NCBI GenBank assembly: GCA_002633005.1
Contig: NMRA01000035.1
Span: 903,253-967,252, forward strand
DNA length: 64,000 nucleotides
Direction of reading: 5' to 3'
DNA from: Phoronis australis
Lineage: Eukaryota; Phoronida; Phoronidae
The translations under genes and the position numbers were made by a program. How positions within the stretch are numbered: the first letter of the stretch is position 1; the number at the start of each line of letters is the position of its first letter. The notes under the pieces were generated by a model, which was given only the letters and a program-made list of their open reading frames with translations, was not told the DNA's origin and did not search any database. Shown piece after piece: positions 39,301 through 47,087 of the stretch.

Positions 39301-42300
39301 CAAACTAATAGAAAGCACAAAAAACTTTTTGGATTTCAACAATCCAACATTCTATCAGACTTTTCAATCACACAAAACTGCCATGAAAAACCTTGACAAA
39401 TAAATTTCCCAATATTATTCACTTCTGAATTTGCTTTTACATTTTTTACTCATTTCCTTGCCTACTCATTACTCACAATCATTACTGTGTGTCATGAGGA
39501 ATATTCATAAATTATGGAGGCCACCAATTTATCACTACTAAGCATGCTACGAACCATTCCAGCGTTAGGTCAGTGCCTACACATTAGTTATCTCAATGAC
39601 ATGTCAACGAAAGTGAAAATCATGCACAACCCAGGATATATATATATATATATATTTACGGAGTAAGAGTTTTCTGCACCCGAATCGACTACATGCAATA
39701 CAGGAAATTGTATGCTAAGTAAGCTGATATTTGATTTCAGAGAGGTGAAACCAGTCTACTCACATCTGCGATAATCTGAACTACTGCTGAAATGAAATGC
39801 TCTACAGAATGTACATCTCCATCTCCAGGCCCTGCTGTATATAATCACTATCCCGCAACCTTTTGTGTATATGATATCTCTCGCTATTCGCAAAAAGGAA
39901 TAACAAAATGTGTCTAAATAGATTCATCAGGATGTCCAATACATGAGTCAATACATTTCATGCCTTCCAGCCACAGATAAATTATGTCCAGCGACACCTA
40001 GTGGCAAAACATTACACTGATGAAGGCTTCAGCCATACCTGAGAAGCCGAAAATTTCTAGTATTTTTTTTGCAATTTATCTGTGGATGCAAAGCGTGAAA
40101 TGTAACATTAATACCGTACCTCTAGTTCAGTCAGGTAGTGGTAAGCATCAGGTAGAGTGATGAGTCTGTTACAGTTGAGTATCAGCTTCTTTAGTTTACC
40201 ACACCTGAAGCAGAAACAACAATGAGTAACACACAACAGTTTGCTTGACAGTAAATACAAGATGAGGCAACATGGTAACAGACAGCAGTTGAACAATATT
40301 TAGAACAATTATTGTGCTTATATCAAACAACAATTGCCCCACAGCATATAAAGGGCTCACATCACTAAAAGGATTGGTGTGTCAGCACTCGTCTGATAAA
40401 ACAGTTTATGGTACAAAAATTAAAACAGAAATCTACACCCCTGCTTGAACTCTTTTCAGTGACAATTCGAAATAAAGAGTGCATTCTTCCGATTGGCTCA
40501 AGGCTCATTTTACTATTCAAAATGAATAGATTTTTGTGACACCTTCAATCATGTACTAAGGAGAGAGTTTAAAAAAACATGCTATTTTATTGCGGAAAAA
40601 TTTCCGTCCCACTGCCAAATAATTCCGGCAAGAAGTTCATTCAAGTTTCAGAGAGAATGCCACAATTTGACCTAATTCATTTCAGAAACTATTGTACAAA
40701 AACCGACCATCACTATCTACATGGCAAATAAATGGGGGGTAGTGCTGGTTCTGGAATGCGCAAACAGCTAGTTACAGACCTGCAGAGTCCCTCAGGAACC
40801 ATCTCCAAGTTGTTGTTGGCTGCACTAAACACCTCCAGGTTGCCCAACTTGCCGATGCTGGCTGGAATACCCTCAAAGTCCAGCTGGTTACAGTTGGCAT
40901 AGATCCTCTTCAAGTTGGACAACTTACTCAAGGATGGCTACAAAATCAATGGATATTCAGTAACCACGTTTAAATGAAGTTCCAGAGCAAGATTTACTGT
41001 CAGAAATGTGTAAATGCCTATGGTTAGTAAAAAATCAGCACTGTAACTTCAGTCTTATAATCTTTAAGTTGCAAGAAAATTAAAACAGTGTGTGCTTCAA
41101 ATAATGCCACTAGTTGTCAACTCAGAAGTCCTCTCACTTTGAGTAGTGTCTATAACATGGATGTAGGACAAACATTCATAAGAACACTTACGGGAAAGGC
41201 TGTCAGTTTGTTACGCGATATATTCAGCGTCTCAAGGCAAGTCCAGTGATCTGGAATGAAGGAAGAGCCAATGATCTTGCCTCTAAGGAAAGCAGCAATG
41301 CATTAAACACAAGACAAGGAATAGTTGATGACTATTATAGAACCCTTCTCATTCCGTCAATGTGTACTTGAAATTTACACATTATGCAACTATTAACACA
41401 TTTAGTTACAATAACTGATCTGATGTGTCTCCGTAAACTTACCTATTACTAATGACAACTCTGTGATACAGTTGTCACTCAGGTTAAGTCTTTTCAAGGA
41501 CTTCAGCTGATACAGAGCCTCTGGCACCCGGGGTAGGTCATTGTATGACAGGTCAAGATCTAAGGATGAACAAGCAATAAATGAGAGCGGCTTCAATAAA
41601 GAACAGGGCAAGATCTTAAAAAAATCAATCTGAAATGGGAAAGGAACAAATGCAGGGATATTTGAACTTCTGTAAACAAATTCCAATTCCACAACTTCGT
41701 GTCTAACTAATGAACTAAAATAACAAACATTAATCATTTGAAGAATTAAAATGATGTGTCTACAATCCTGTACAAATTTTGACCACTGGAATCCATCTTG
41801 TACAAATTCTTAACTTACAAACAACAATGCAACGAGCCCTAGATACCTTATGACAGCAAAAATTCATCAATATGGGACAGAATAAATTGCAGTTGTCATT
41901 CTTATTTTCAATGGCTTGCAGCAATATTAGATAAGGTCACAACTTTACTTAACAACATTTGGAGCCAACTGCCACATGTAAATCATGCAAATAGACTAAA
42001 AATTTCTCAATTGTATAGAATAAGACCCCACTTGTTTGTCATGCTGTGTCCTCAACCAAATAGTCTTTACAATAAATAGCGACAAATACGTTCTCAGATT
42101 CCAATTTGTTTATGTCAGTCTATAATACATATCAAGCTTATCAATTTCTACCCACCAGATAGACTTGTCAGTGTGTCCAGGCCAGCAGGAAAATTACCCA
42201 CAGTCCTCTGGGTGTTTCTCATGTTAAGTGTTTGCAGTGACGTCAAAGCAGGAAGTTGGCTGAAATGACAAGCACGTACTTCAGGACCATGTACTCAGAC

Positions 42301-45300
42301 AAATTACTATTCAAGCTTTGAAGTTGACAATGAACGTAGATGCAATAAAACCATCTTATTAATCACAAAAACAAACTTAGTCTCAGTACTGAATAGCGTT
42401 TACAACACAAATCACCAAATACGTCAGTGACGCTAGTTCACATGTACAACAGGCTAAATAGCAGCAATAACTTTCCCCATCTTAACCTGTTTTACTGAAG
42501 TAAATGGAACACCAGGGCCCAAAGTTATACGCTGCATAGCAACAATGACATCGCACTATCATGCACCACGATGTTCTTGTTAAACAATGCACCTGACGTC
42601 ATGCAACAATCAAACTTATCCAGCGGATAATTTTAAGTTTTATGCAACCCTGCCCGGGTGGATAACTACCCAAAATATTTCATTAACTTAGTACATAACT
42701 AAAGACCTTAGACACCGTTATTTCATAATGTGGTTCTAGTGATCATAAAGTAATAACCGGGCACTGTTAATACGCAACCCAGCTGCTCAAGTACGACTTT
42801 CTTGTGAATGGACGCACCGTAACTGAGCATGTAACATAGGATTATTGTTCAGGATCAGAGTTTCAATGTTGACCAGTCGTCTCATTTGCGGAGGCAACGT
42901 TTCTGAAAAAACACAGCAAATAGACAATCAAATACTAGTTTCCAAAGCACTAGTTCCAAGCAGCATTATTGGGGGAAAATGTGATTTCCTGAGATAAGTC
43001 TCAGCGCGGAACTGATCCAGCAACTGCTGAGACAATCTAATGCTCAGCAGGCAGAGCTGAATCCCACTTGATAAATGGCCGAGTGTTTTAAGTGTATTTA
43101 ACGGGCAAAGTGGCTGGCCTTGATTTCAGTGAATGTCTGGCAGACAGCGATGAGAATTGGAAATACGCCGTACAAAAAACACAACGAATTTTGTTGTTTT
43201 ATAATTCTGATCGAAGCCAATAACCTCAAGAAATCTATTTCATCCAACAATTATCTGGAAAATGCGTTTTTGGCCGAATAACAGATGTTTCTTTAAATGA
43301 CTGAAGAGGCAGCGTTCCGTAAAATTTGATTAAACTGTCAATTCCACAGAAAACTATTTTCACAGACAAGATCCTGAGCAAATCTTCATTATTGTCATAA
43401 CAGTCGATTATGTGACAAACGTCCTGAAAGGTATGGCATACAACTGATCTAAATTTTCCAACAATAGCAACCCAATCTTACCTAATTTATTATCACTTAG
43501 GTCCAAGAAAAGCAAATCCGTCAAGTTGACAAACAGCTGGTTAGGTATGCTATCAATTCTGAAAAAATTAACAAAATTCACTGACTGGCATTCAACTTCA
43601 TTTCAAAATGGCGTATTTTAATCTCAAGATAACTCAACAATCCACAAACTCCAAGACCTTTTTCTTAAATATACAAATGCCCATGATCTTTTATCATTAT
43701 AAGGACACATTCCAAGTTCTAAGAAGAGAGGAATATTCCTGTTATACTAACGAGTTATGACTGAGATTGAGCACCAGCAACGACTTTGCATTCTCCAGGT
43801 CTTCGGGGATAGCAGTCAACTCATTGTGACTTAGATCCTGAAAGCAGTGACGTGCATCAGTCAACAGTGTACTAGAAAGCATTGAAAACATTTTATGCTT
43901 ATTTATACTATAGCCTTAAAATTGCTTAGAAAGTGTGCAACACTGGATTCAATAGCTACAAATAAGCAATATATTTTTCATAATTCTGGACTAAAACATG
44001 GATAGGATAAAGGTGAAAAATTTCTTGCGTGAGAAAATAAATAAAATGATGTCAAATTTTACCGTTACACAATCGAGCGAAAATTTTTCTGAAATTATCT
44101 ACAGGCACAATTGTCCGTTATTTGATACAACCTAAAACTTATGCATTTATCTTTACTCGGCCCTAGAGAAAGGTGTCACCATTTTCGTGTCACCAGATGT
44201 CCCGAAGAAATTTGGTTATTAAAAATTAATACACTGCAGAAATTGCAATCATTGAGGCAACCACTGACCAGTTCACAGAGGTCCTCTAATGAAAAGATGT
44301 CGTTGGGGACTCCGCAGTTCTTGATGTTGTTATAGCGACAGTTTATGCTACGGAGATTGGGAAGTGTTGACAGATCACCGTAGATACTTTTCAGGTCATT
44401 GCGGACCATTGAGATGTGCTCCTGTGAATGAATTTATAAGACATATAGATACCCAGAAACAACACGAGACCATATATCGCACTTCATTGGATCAGCGTAA
44501 ACAAATACAATTTCAAAATTTTATAACAGCATTAAACTCATAAACATTTCTGTGGGATGATTAAAAAAAGCCCATCCCACTGCATGCATTCTATAGTATT
44601 CTCACTAAACTCAATGCTTATTGAACATCAACAGCGCGAATGCAGAACTTGAAATAGAACAAAACAGCCAAAATGATCACGTCTGTCAAAACGACACAGT
44701 TCCACACAATTCCTACCAGCTTTTTCAAACTTCCCAGCTCACACGGCAACTCGCCAAGATTGACCCTGTTCAGCCTTAGCCATCTAAGCCCAGTCATATC
44801 ACCCACCTGGGTGGGGAAGCTGTCCTGAAAACAAACAGATATTCAACGTTGACTGTTTGTCAAGAGCCTTGATAAGGTTCGATTATACTTACAATCACAA
44901 ATGAATTTCTATTTGTATTCTCCCAATGAAACTTCATATTCATCATAAGACCCACCCCTTTCTAAATTTCTATATTTAAATGTTAATACTCGGTTACACG
45001 TGCTCCCATAATTTATACAGTTGCTGGGACTACTAGTTACTTGTTAGCATTTGTGATAATTCATGTTGCACAAGCAACACATTGTCTACATTCTGTCTAC
45101 TTTTTATTAACCTATTCTCTGGTCAATACTTACTAACCCAAATTGGCAGTCAGGGTCAATGTCTACAACTTTTAACACTGCGTATGGCAAGAGGTATAAC
45201 ATCATATCTGTTGGCGTGCTCAGTATAAGAATGGCCAGTTACCAATTTTGGGAACTGAACGAGGAATTGCTTGAAGAAAAAGTTTGATAATGGAAGTATT

Positions 45301-46068
45301 GCTTCGAGTTGGATGGAATTGAATACATCAACGGCCTCCTAAGGTGTCCCTCTATGTGCAAAAGGTATTTATAACGTGACTTTAATGTTTTAGTCAGTGT
45401 GAGGCACAATTCGCCGAAAAGCTTCCAGCGTATGAAACTCTTATAGGAGCTCCACCGTCTCTAGTCTGCTAGAGACGGGGTGGTCACTGTCTATGTGTTC
45501 ATGTGTGTTGAGCTGCTAAATGTACCGAGTGAAGTTGATGACCTGAATGAGAGACAACCTGGTGTTCACCTTCGTGGTGGCGCACTTGCTCCATTGGAAA
45601 AGGGGGAATATTGTAGATGTGATTCCAGTGAATCATATGAGCCTATGTTAGCCACTCGCCTACACGACAAGGCACAACTAAACACTAAAACAGGCAATTG
45701 CTGAATGGTTAGCATGCTCAGCGGTTTCATCAGGGTGGTTGGTTCACTTCCTGGGTTGGGTAATCTCGACTACTACTACAGTTTCAAAGATCGTGCTTAT
45801 TACTGCCAAATAATCTTGATACATACGAATGATTACAATGAATGGAAATGACAACCAACAACAAGTTTTCAACACAGCAACGCCCGCGGTGGGTTGGGTC
45901 GGACATTTTTTGTTTACAAAAAAAAAATAAGAAAAACAATAGATATATTATATAAGGACGTGGGAAAAAGTGAGAAACGCTCATTAAGCGTCAACTGAGA
46001 CTTACTTCAAACTCATTTCTTGTCAAATCTATTCCCCGAACAAACGGAAGTACACCCGTGGAAGCCAT
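24170..46068 (-). CDS. FLII: Flightless-1 (FLII), complete, 32 coding exons, 1239 residues
   Basis: All 32 exons join in frame from ATG 46068 to TAG 24170-24172 (3720 bases; human FLII is 1269 residues). Seen: an N-terminal leucine-rich-repeat domain (about residues 5-400, many LxxLxLxxN units) starting [15 protein letters not shown]; a basic linker (419-470, [10 protein letters not shown]); then gelsolin-like segments with [15 protein letters not shown] and [10 protein letters not shown] (G1), [17 protein letters not shown] (G3), [16 protein letters not shown] and [14 protein letters not shown] (G4), YILKVPFDS and VYVWLG (G5), and [12 protein letters not shown] to the C-terminal FHGW (G6). 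An acidic insert at about 930-945 interrupts G4, as in vertebrates. Known role: actin-severing/capping family protein that binds LRRFIP1/2 and serves as a nuclear-receptor co-regulator. Its 5' end faces the MIEF gene. Introns carry SINEs, MITEs and a 53-bp minisatellite that includes the end of exon 23. Confidence 0.97.
25609..25722 (-). CDS. FLII: FLII exon 31 (residues 1158-1195, gelsolin 6)
   Basis: [20 protein letters not shown] and [14 protein letters not shown], matching DDLADDDIMLLDNG. Donor CAG|GTAAGC. Confidence 0.96.
26400..26545 (-). repeat. Second tRNA-derived SINE-like sequence
   Basis: On the minus strand, GGTGGCCTAGGGTTTAGAG resembles an A box and GTGTTCTTATCCCGG a decayed B box at tRNA spacing. 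It differs from the 8371-9110 family. A similar A/B-box pair with the anticodon arm missing is at 26065-26105 on the plus strand (TGGCCTAATGG, GGTTCAAATCCCAC). Confidence 0.55.
26598..26780 (-). CDS. FLII: FLII exon 30 (residues 1097-1157)
   Basis: [40 protein letters not shown]. Very close to human. Donor CAG|GTATAT. Confidence 0.96.
27450..27573 (-). CDS. FLII: FLII exon 29 (residues 1055-1096, gelsolin 5)
   Basis: [20 protein letters not shown] and [17 protein letters not shown]. Donor GAT|GTATGT. Confidence 0.95.
28001..28255 (-). CDS. FLII: FLII exon 28 (residues 970-1054)
   Basis: [40 protein letters not shown] and [15 protein letters not shown]. Longest FLII exon. Acceptor GTTGTCAG, donor TCTG|GTAAAT. 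Confidence 0.95.
29078..29261 (-). CDS. FLII: FLII exon 27 (residues 909-969, gelsolin 4)
   Basis: [20 protein letters not shown], an acidic run ([16 protein letters not shown]), then [17 protein letters not shown]. Donor TCAG|GTGTGT. Confidence 0.96.
29869..29965 (-). CDS. FLII: FLII exon 26 (residues 877-908)
   Basis: [20 protein letters not shown] and [11 protein letters not shown]. Acceptor ATCTTAG, donor TTAG|GTATAT. A single N at 29730 lies in the following intron. Confidence 0.94.
30000..30075 (+). repeat. AATAC-rich low-complexity stretch
   Basis: Imperfect repeats of CAATA/AATAC in the FLII intron after exon 25. Confidence 0.6.
30332..30415 (-). CDS. FLII: FLII exon 25 (residues 849-876)
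   Basis: [20 protein letters not shown], the conserved G3-G4 linker. Donor GCT|GTAAGT. Confidence 0.95.
30848..30956 (-). CDS. FLII: FLII exon 24 (residues 812-848, gelsolin 3)
   Basis: [20 protein letters not shown], matching [20 protein letters not shown]. Acceptor TGTTGCAG, donor AAG|GTCAGT. Confidence 0.93.
31055..31142. repeat. Palindromic MITE-like element, second copy
   Basis: Shares ATTTTGAGAACCAGTTTTCT and the loop word CAGGCATCAAACTG with the 13763 copy. It lies in the FLII intron before exon 24, right beside the minisatellite. Confidence 0.7.
31186..31772. repeat. 53-bp minisatellite, 11 units, overlapping the end of FLII exon 23
   Basis: Units share CCATACACCTGGCCACTAAG and GTCACTATTCAACCTACC on the plus strand and are spaced 53 bases apart, with a few substitutions each. 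Read on the minus strand, each unit is the last 31 bases of exon 23, followed by the GTAGGT donor and 16 more intronic bases. Ten units are intronic; the eleventh is the true exon end. Most units keep GTAGGT, while some have GTCGGT or GTTGGT. Confidence 0.9.
31742..31855 (-). CDS. FLII: FLII exon 23 (residues 774-811), last 31 bases duplicated in the adjoining minisatellite
   Basis: [20 protein letters not shown] then [19 protein letters not shown], matching [20 protein letters not shown] and VSRSLEGTE in human FLII. The chosen donor GGG|GTAGGT gives the full human-like length. A second donor, CCAG|GTGTAT, lies 12 bases earlier and is in the same phase. Both donors and the exon's final 31 bases recur in the tandem array at 31186-31772. 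Confidence 0.93.
32969..33056 (-). CDS. FLII: FLII exon 22 (residues 745-773, gelsolin 3)
   Basis: [20 protein letters not shown] and MDCYGDVFV. Donor TTTG|GTGAGT, phase 2. Confidence 0.94.
33272..33350 (+). repeat. AATC/GGTC tetranucleotide microsatellite
   Basis: Runs of AATC, with an inner block of GGTC/AGTC, inside the FLII intron after exon 21. Confidence 0.85.
33627..33711 (-). CDS. FLII: FLII exon 21 (residues 717-744)
   Basis: [18 protein letters not shown], nearly the human [17 protein letters not shown]. Donor CAAG|GTAAAC. Confidence 0.95.
34293..34419 (-). CDS. FLII: FLII exon 20 (residues 674-716, gelsolin 2)
   Basis: [20 protein letters not shown] and [13 protein letters not shown]. 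Donor GTG|GTGAGA. Confidence 0.94.
34861..34976 (-). CDS. FLII: FLII exon 19 (residues 636-673, gelsolin 2)
   Basis: [20 protein letters not shown], matching [20 protein letters not shown]. Donor CAAG|GTATGT. Confidence 0.95.
35430..35486 (-). CDS. FLII: FLII exon 18 (residues 617-635)
   Basis: [19 protein letters not shown]; 57 bases, the smallest FLII exon, opening gelsolin segment 2. Donor CCA|GTAAGT. Confidence 0.88.
35913..36098 (-). CDS. FLII: FLII exon 17 (residues 555-616, gelsolin 1)
   Basis: [32 protein letters not shown] and [18 protein letters not shown]. Acceptor ATTCTAG. Confidence 0.96.
36303..36375. repeat. Palindromic MITE-like element, degenerate copy
   Basis: Keeps the outer end TAGTCACTTA, the word TTTGAGACCCAGT and the loop GATGCCTGTTATTC. 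The second arm is eroded. Located in the FLII intron after exon 16. Confidence 0.6.
36516..36628 (-). CDS. FLII: FLII exon 16 (residues 517-554, gelsolin 1)
   Basis: [20 protein letters not shown] and [14 protein letters not shown], the core gelsolin fold strands. Donor ACT|GTAAGT. Confidence 0.95.
37167..37300 (-). CDS. FLII: FLII exon 15 (residues 472-516, entry to gelsolin 1)
   Basis: [20 protein letters not shown] and [20 protein letters not shown], equivalent to [20 protein letters not shown]. Donor CCTA|GTAAGT, phase 1. Confidence 0.94.
38134..38207 (-). CDS. FLII: FLII exon 14 (residues 448-471, linker)
   Basis: [20 protein letters not shown], lysine/glutamate-rich like the human GMSDVAQEKN segment. 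Donor TGAG|GTGAGA. Confidence 0.86.
38330..38415 (-). CDS. FLII: FLII exon 13 (residues 419-447, linker)
   Basis: Basic linker [20 protein letters not shown] and DKVLK. Less conserved, but in phase with both neighbours. Confidence 0.88.
38817..38890. repeat. Palindromic MITE-like element, fourth copy
   Basis: Shows TATTTTGAGAACATATTTTC, the loop GGGCATC and the right arm AAACTGGTTCTCAAAAT. Located in the FLII intron after exon 12. Confidence 0.68.
38989..39148 (-). CDS. FLII: FLII exon 12 (residues 366-418, end of LRR domain)
   Basis: [20 protein letters not shown] and [20 protein letters not shown], close to [20 protein letters not shown] of human FLII. The exon is more GC-rich than its surroundings. 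Confidence 0.95.
39637..39655 (+). repeat. (TA)n microsatellite
   Basis: Alternating TA run in the FLII intron before exon 12. Confidence 0.8.
40120..40204 (-). CDS. FLII: FLII exon 11 (residues 337-365, LRR)
   Basis: [20 protein letters not shown] then HYLTELE. Acceptor GCTTCAG, donor GAG|GTACGG. Confidence 0.94.
40780..40937 (-). CDS. FLII: FLII exon 10 (residues 285-336, LRR)
   Basis: [20 protein letters not shown] and [14 protein letters not shown], the latter matching AANNNLELVPESLC. Donor GCAG|GTCTGT. Confidence 0.95.
41192..41250 (-). CDS. FLII: FLII exon 9 (residues 265-284, LRR)
   Basis: [20 protein letters not shown], one of the two smallest FLII exons. Donor CCC|GTAAGT. Confidence 0.92.
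41443..41559 (-). CDS. FLII: FLII exon 8 (residues 226-264, LRR)
   Basis: [20 protein letters not shown] and [16 protein letters not shown]. Acceptor TCCTTAG, donor ATAG|GTAAGT. Confidence 0.95.
42156..42259 (-). CDS. FLII: FLII exon 7 (residues 191-225, LRR)
   Basis: [20 protein letters not shown], matching [20 protein letters not shown]. Donor CTG|GTGGGT. Confidence 0.94.
42818..42902 (-). CDS. FLII: FLII exon 6 (residues 163-190, LRR)
   Basis: [20 protein letters not shown] and PMLHAQL. Donor ACG|GTGCGT, a less usual +3/+4 pair. Confidence 0.93.
43482..43558 (-). CDS. FLII: FLII exon 5 (residues 137-162, LRR)
   Basis: [20 protein letters not shown], nearly identical to the human repeat. 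Donor TTAG|GTAAGA. Confidence 0.94.
43752..43837 (-). CDS. FLII: FLII exon 4 (residues 109-136, LRR)
   Basis: [19 protein letters not shown] followed by LVLNLSHN. Donor AACTC|GTTAGT, phase 2. Confidence 0.94.
44269..44421 (-). CDS. FLII: FLII exon 3 (residues 58-108, LRR)
   Basis: Contains [19 protein letters not shown] and [12 protein letters not shown], the counterpart of GVPDDIFKLDDL. Phase 0 at both ends. Confidence 0.95.
44717..44824 (-). CDS. FLII: FLII exon 2 (residues 22-57, LRR)
   Basis: First full repeat: [20 protein letters not shown]. Acceptor GTTTTCAG, donor CTG|GTAGGA. Confidence 0.94.
45171..45464 (+). repeat. Dispersed repeat family B, copy 2
   Basis: Partner of 18513-18808, here inside FLII intron 1. 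A stretch resembling a pyrimidine tract plus TAG/CAG before TCAGTGTGAGG is present in both copies. Confidence 0.72.
46006..46068 (-). CDS. FLII: FLII exon 1 (residues 1-21)
   Basis: [20 protein letters not shown], matching human [20 protein letters not shown]. Donor GAA|GTAAGT, phase 0. The start context contains a CCGGAAG word. Confidence 0.95.
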
Positions 46069-47087
46069 TGCTTCCGGTGTATTGTGGGTAATTTAAGAAA
46101 ACAGTCTTCAAAAGTTAATACTTTAATTGTTATAAATTACTTAAGCTATGTAAAAAAAAAGAAAAATAACTAAAAATAATAAATAAAAATGTAATTAATC
46201 ATGAAAGTATGCTTATTTTGCTAAAAATATTTGTTTTGAGGTCTAATTTTGAACTACATTGAAGTGAGAACCATATAACAGGACCTGACTATCTATTTTT
46301 ATTTTCAAAGTGAAGAAGGAAGTGGTGATTGATCTGGACAGTCCCTCTCTACTGTGACACTGTCACTGTGTCCATTTTGCTTCGACGCTATTGGGAACAC
46401 TTCTTTTCAAATCCTGTTAGTACCATAGTTTTGTGTGATATATTTCTCTGGTCTACTTAGTCTAAATTTCCATTTATAATCCTTGTTCAACAAATGGAAT
46501 CTCATCCTCAGAGGTCCGCTCAGCTGCACGGTCACTTAGACTTAGTACTTGTGGACATCACACGTATGGCTGTGACGGGCACTTTTAATCAGCCGCTCGA
46601 TGGTTTACTATAATAAAGAGACAGCCTCTTTATAACGGTAGTGTATCAAACGACTATCAAGAGTGCCTGTGTCGTGCTCAGAGTAATTGATTTAGAACTC
46701 CCACAACGGCATCACTGCCACTGGCTCTGAGTCTGACCTGCTGACTGGTCATTCTCATGTTTTTGTCCCGTCCATCATCAGATGTCCCCTTCTCTACTAA
46801 GTAACACTAGCAGTAAAGGGTTTGATGGATGTTTGGGAACGTTTTCAAGTTCATAGATGAGATGGCAAAATCATATTTTTAAGGGATTGGACTACTGTAG
46901 GCATCACCGTCATCATGTAGCTTCACTTGTTTAAACATGTTGCATTAATACTCCTGTTTGCAACCTGACACGATCATCACCTTCTAGAATAACATTTTTA
47001 TTTAGCTGACATTATACACTTCAGTTGAACGAGTGTCAAGCTTATTGATTTGATAGTGTTCATGTGACTTTGCAGATGTAATTGAGC
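46069..47087. promoter_or_regulatory. Bidirectional intergenic region between FLII and MIEF
   Basis: The start codons of two divergent genes are 1.0 kb apart. An ETS-like CCGGAAG (minus strand) lies just before the FLII ATG. An acceptor-like GTGACTTTGCAG at 47064-47075 lies 12 bases before the MIEF ATG, suggesting that MIEF has a spliced 5'UTR whose first exon is in this interval. No TATA box is obvious. Promoter function is inferred from position only. Confidence 0.5.

Noticed and set aside
47082-47087. Open frame extends two codons upstream of the MIEF ATG (TTG AGC)
   Set aside because: TTG is not a normal animal start; the ATG at 47088 has a strong context and is taken as the start.
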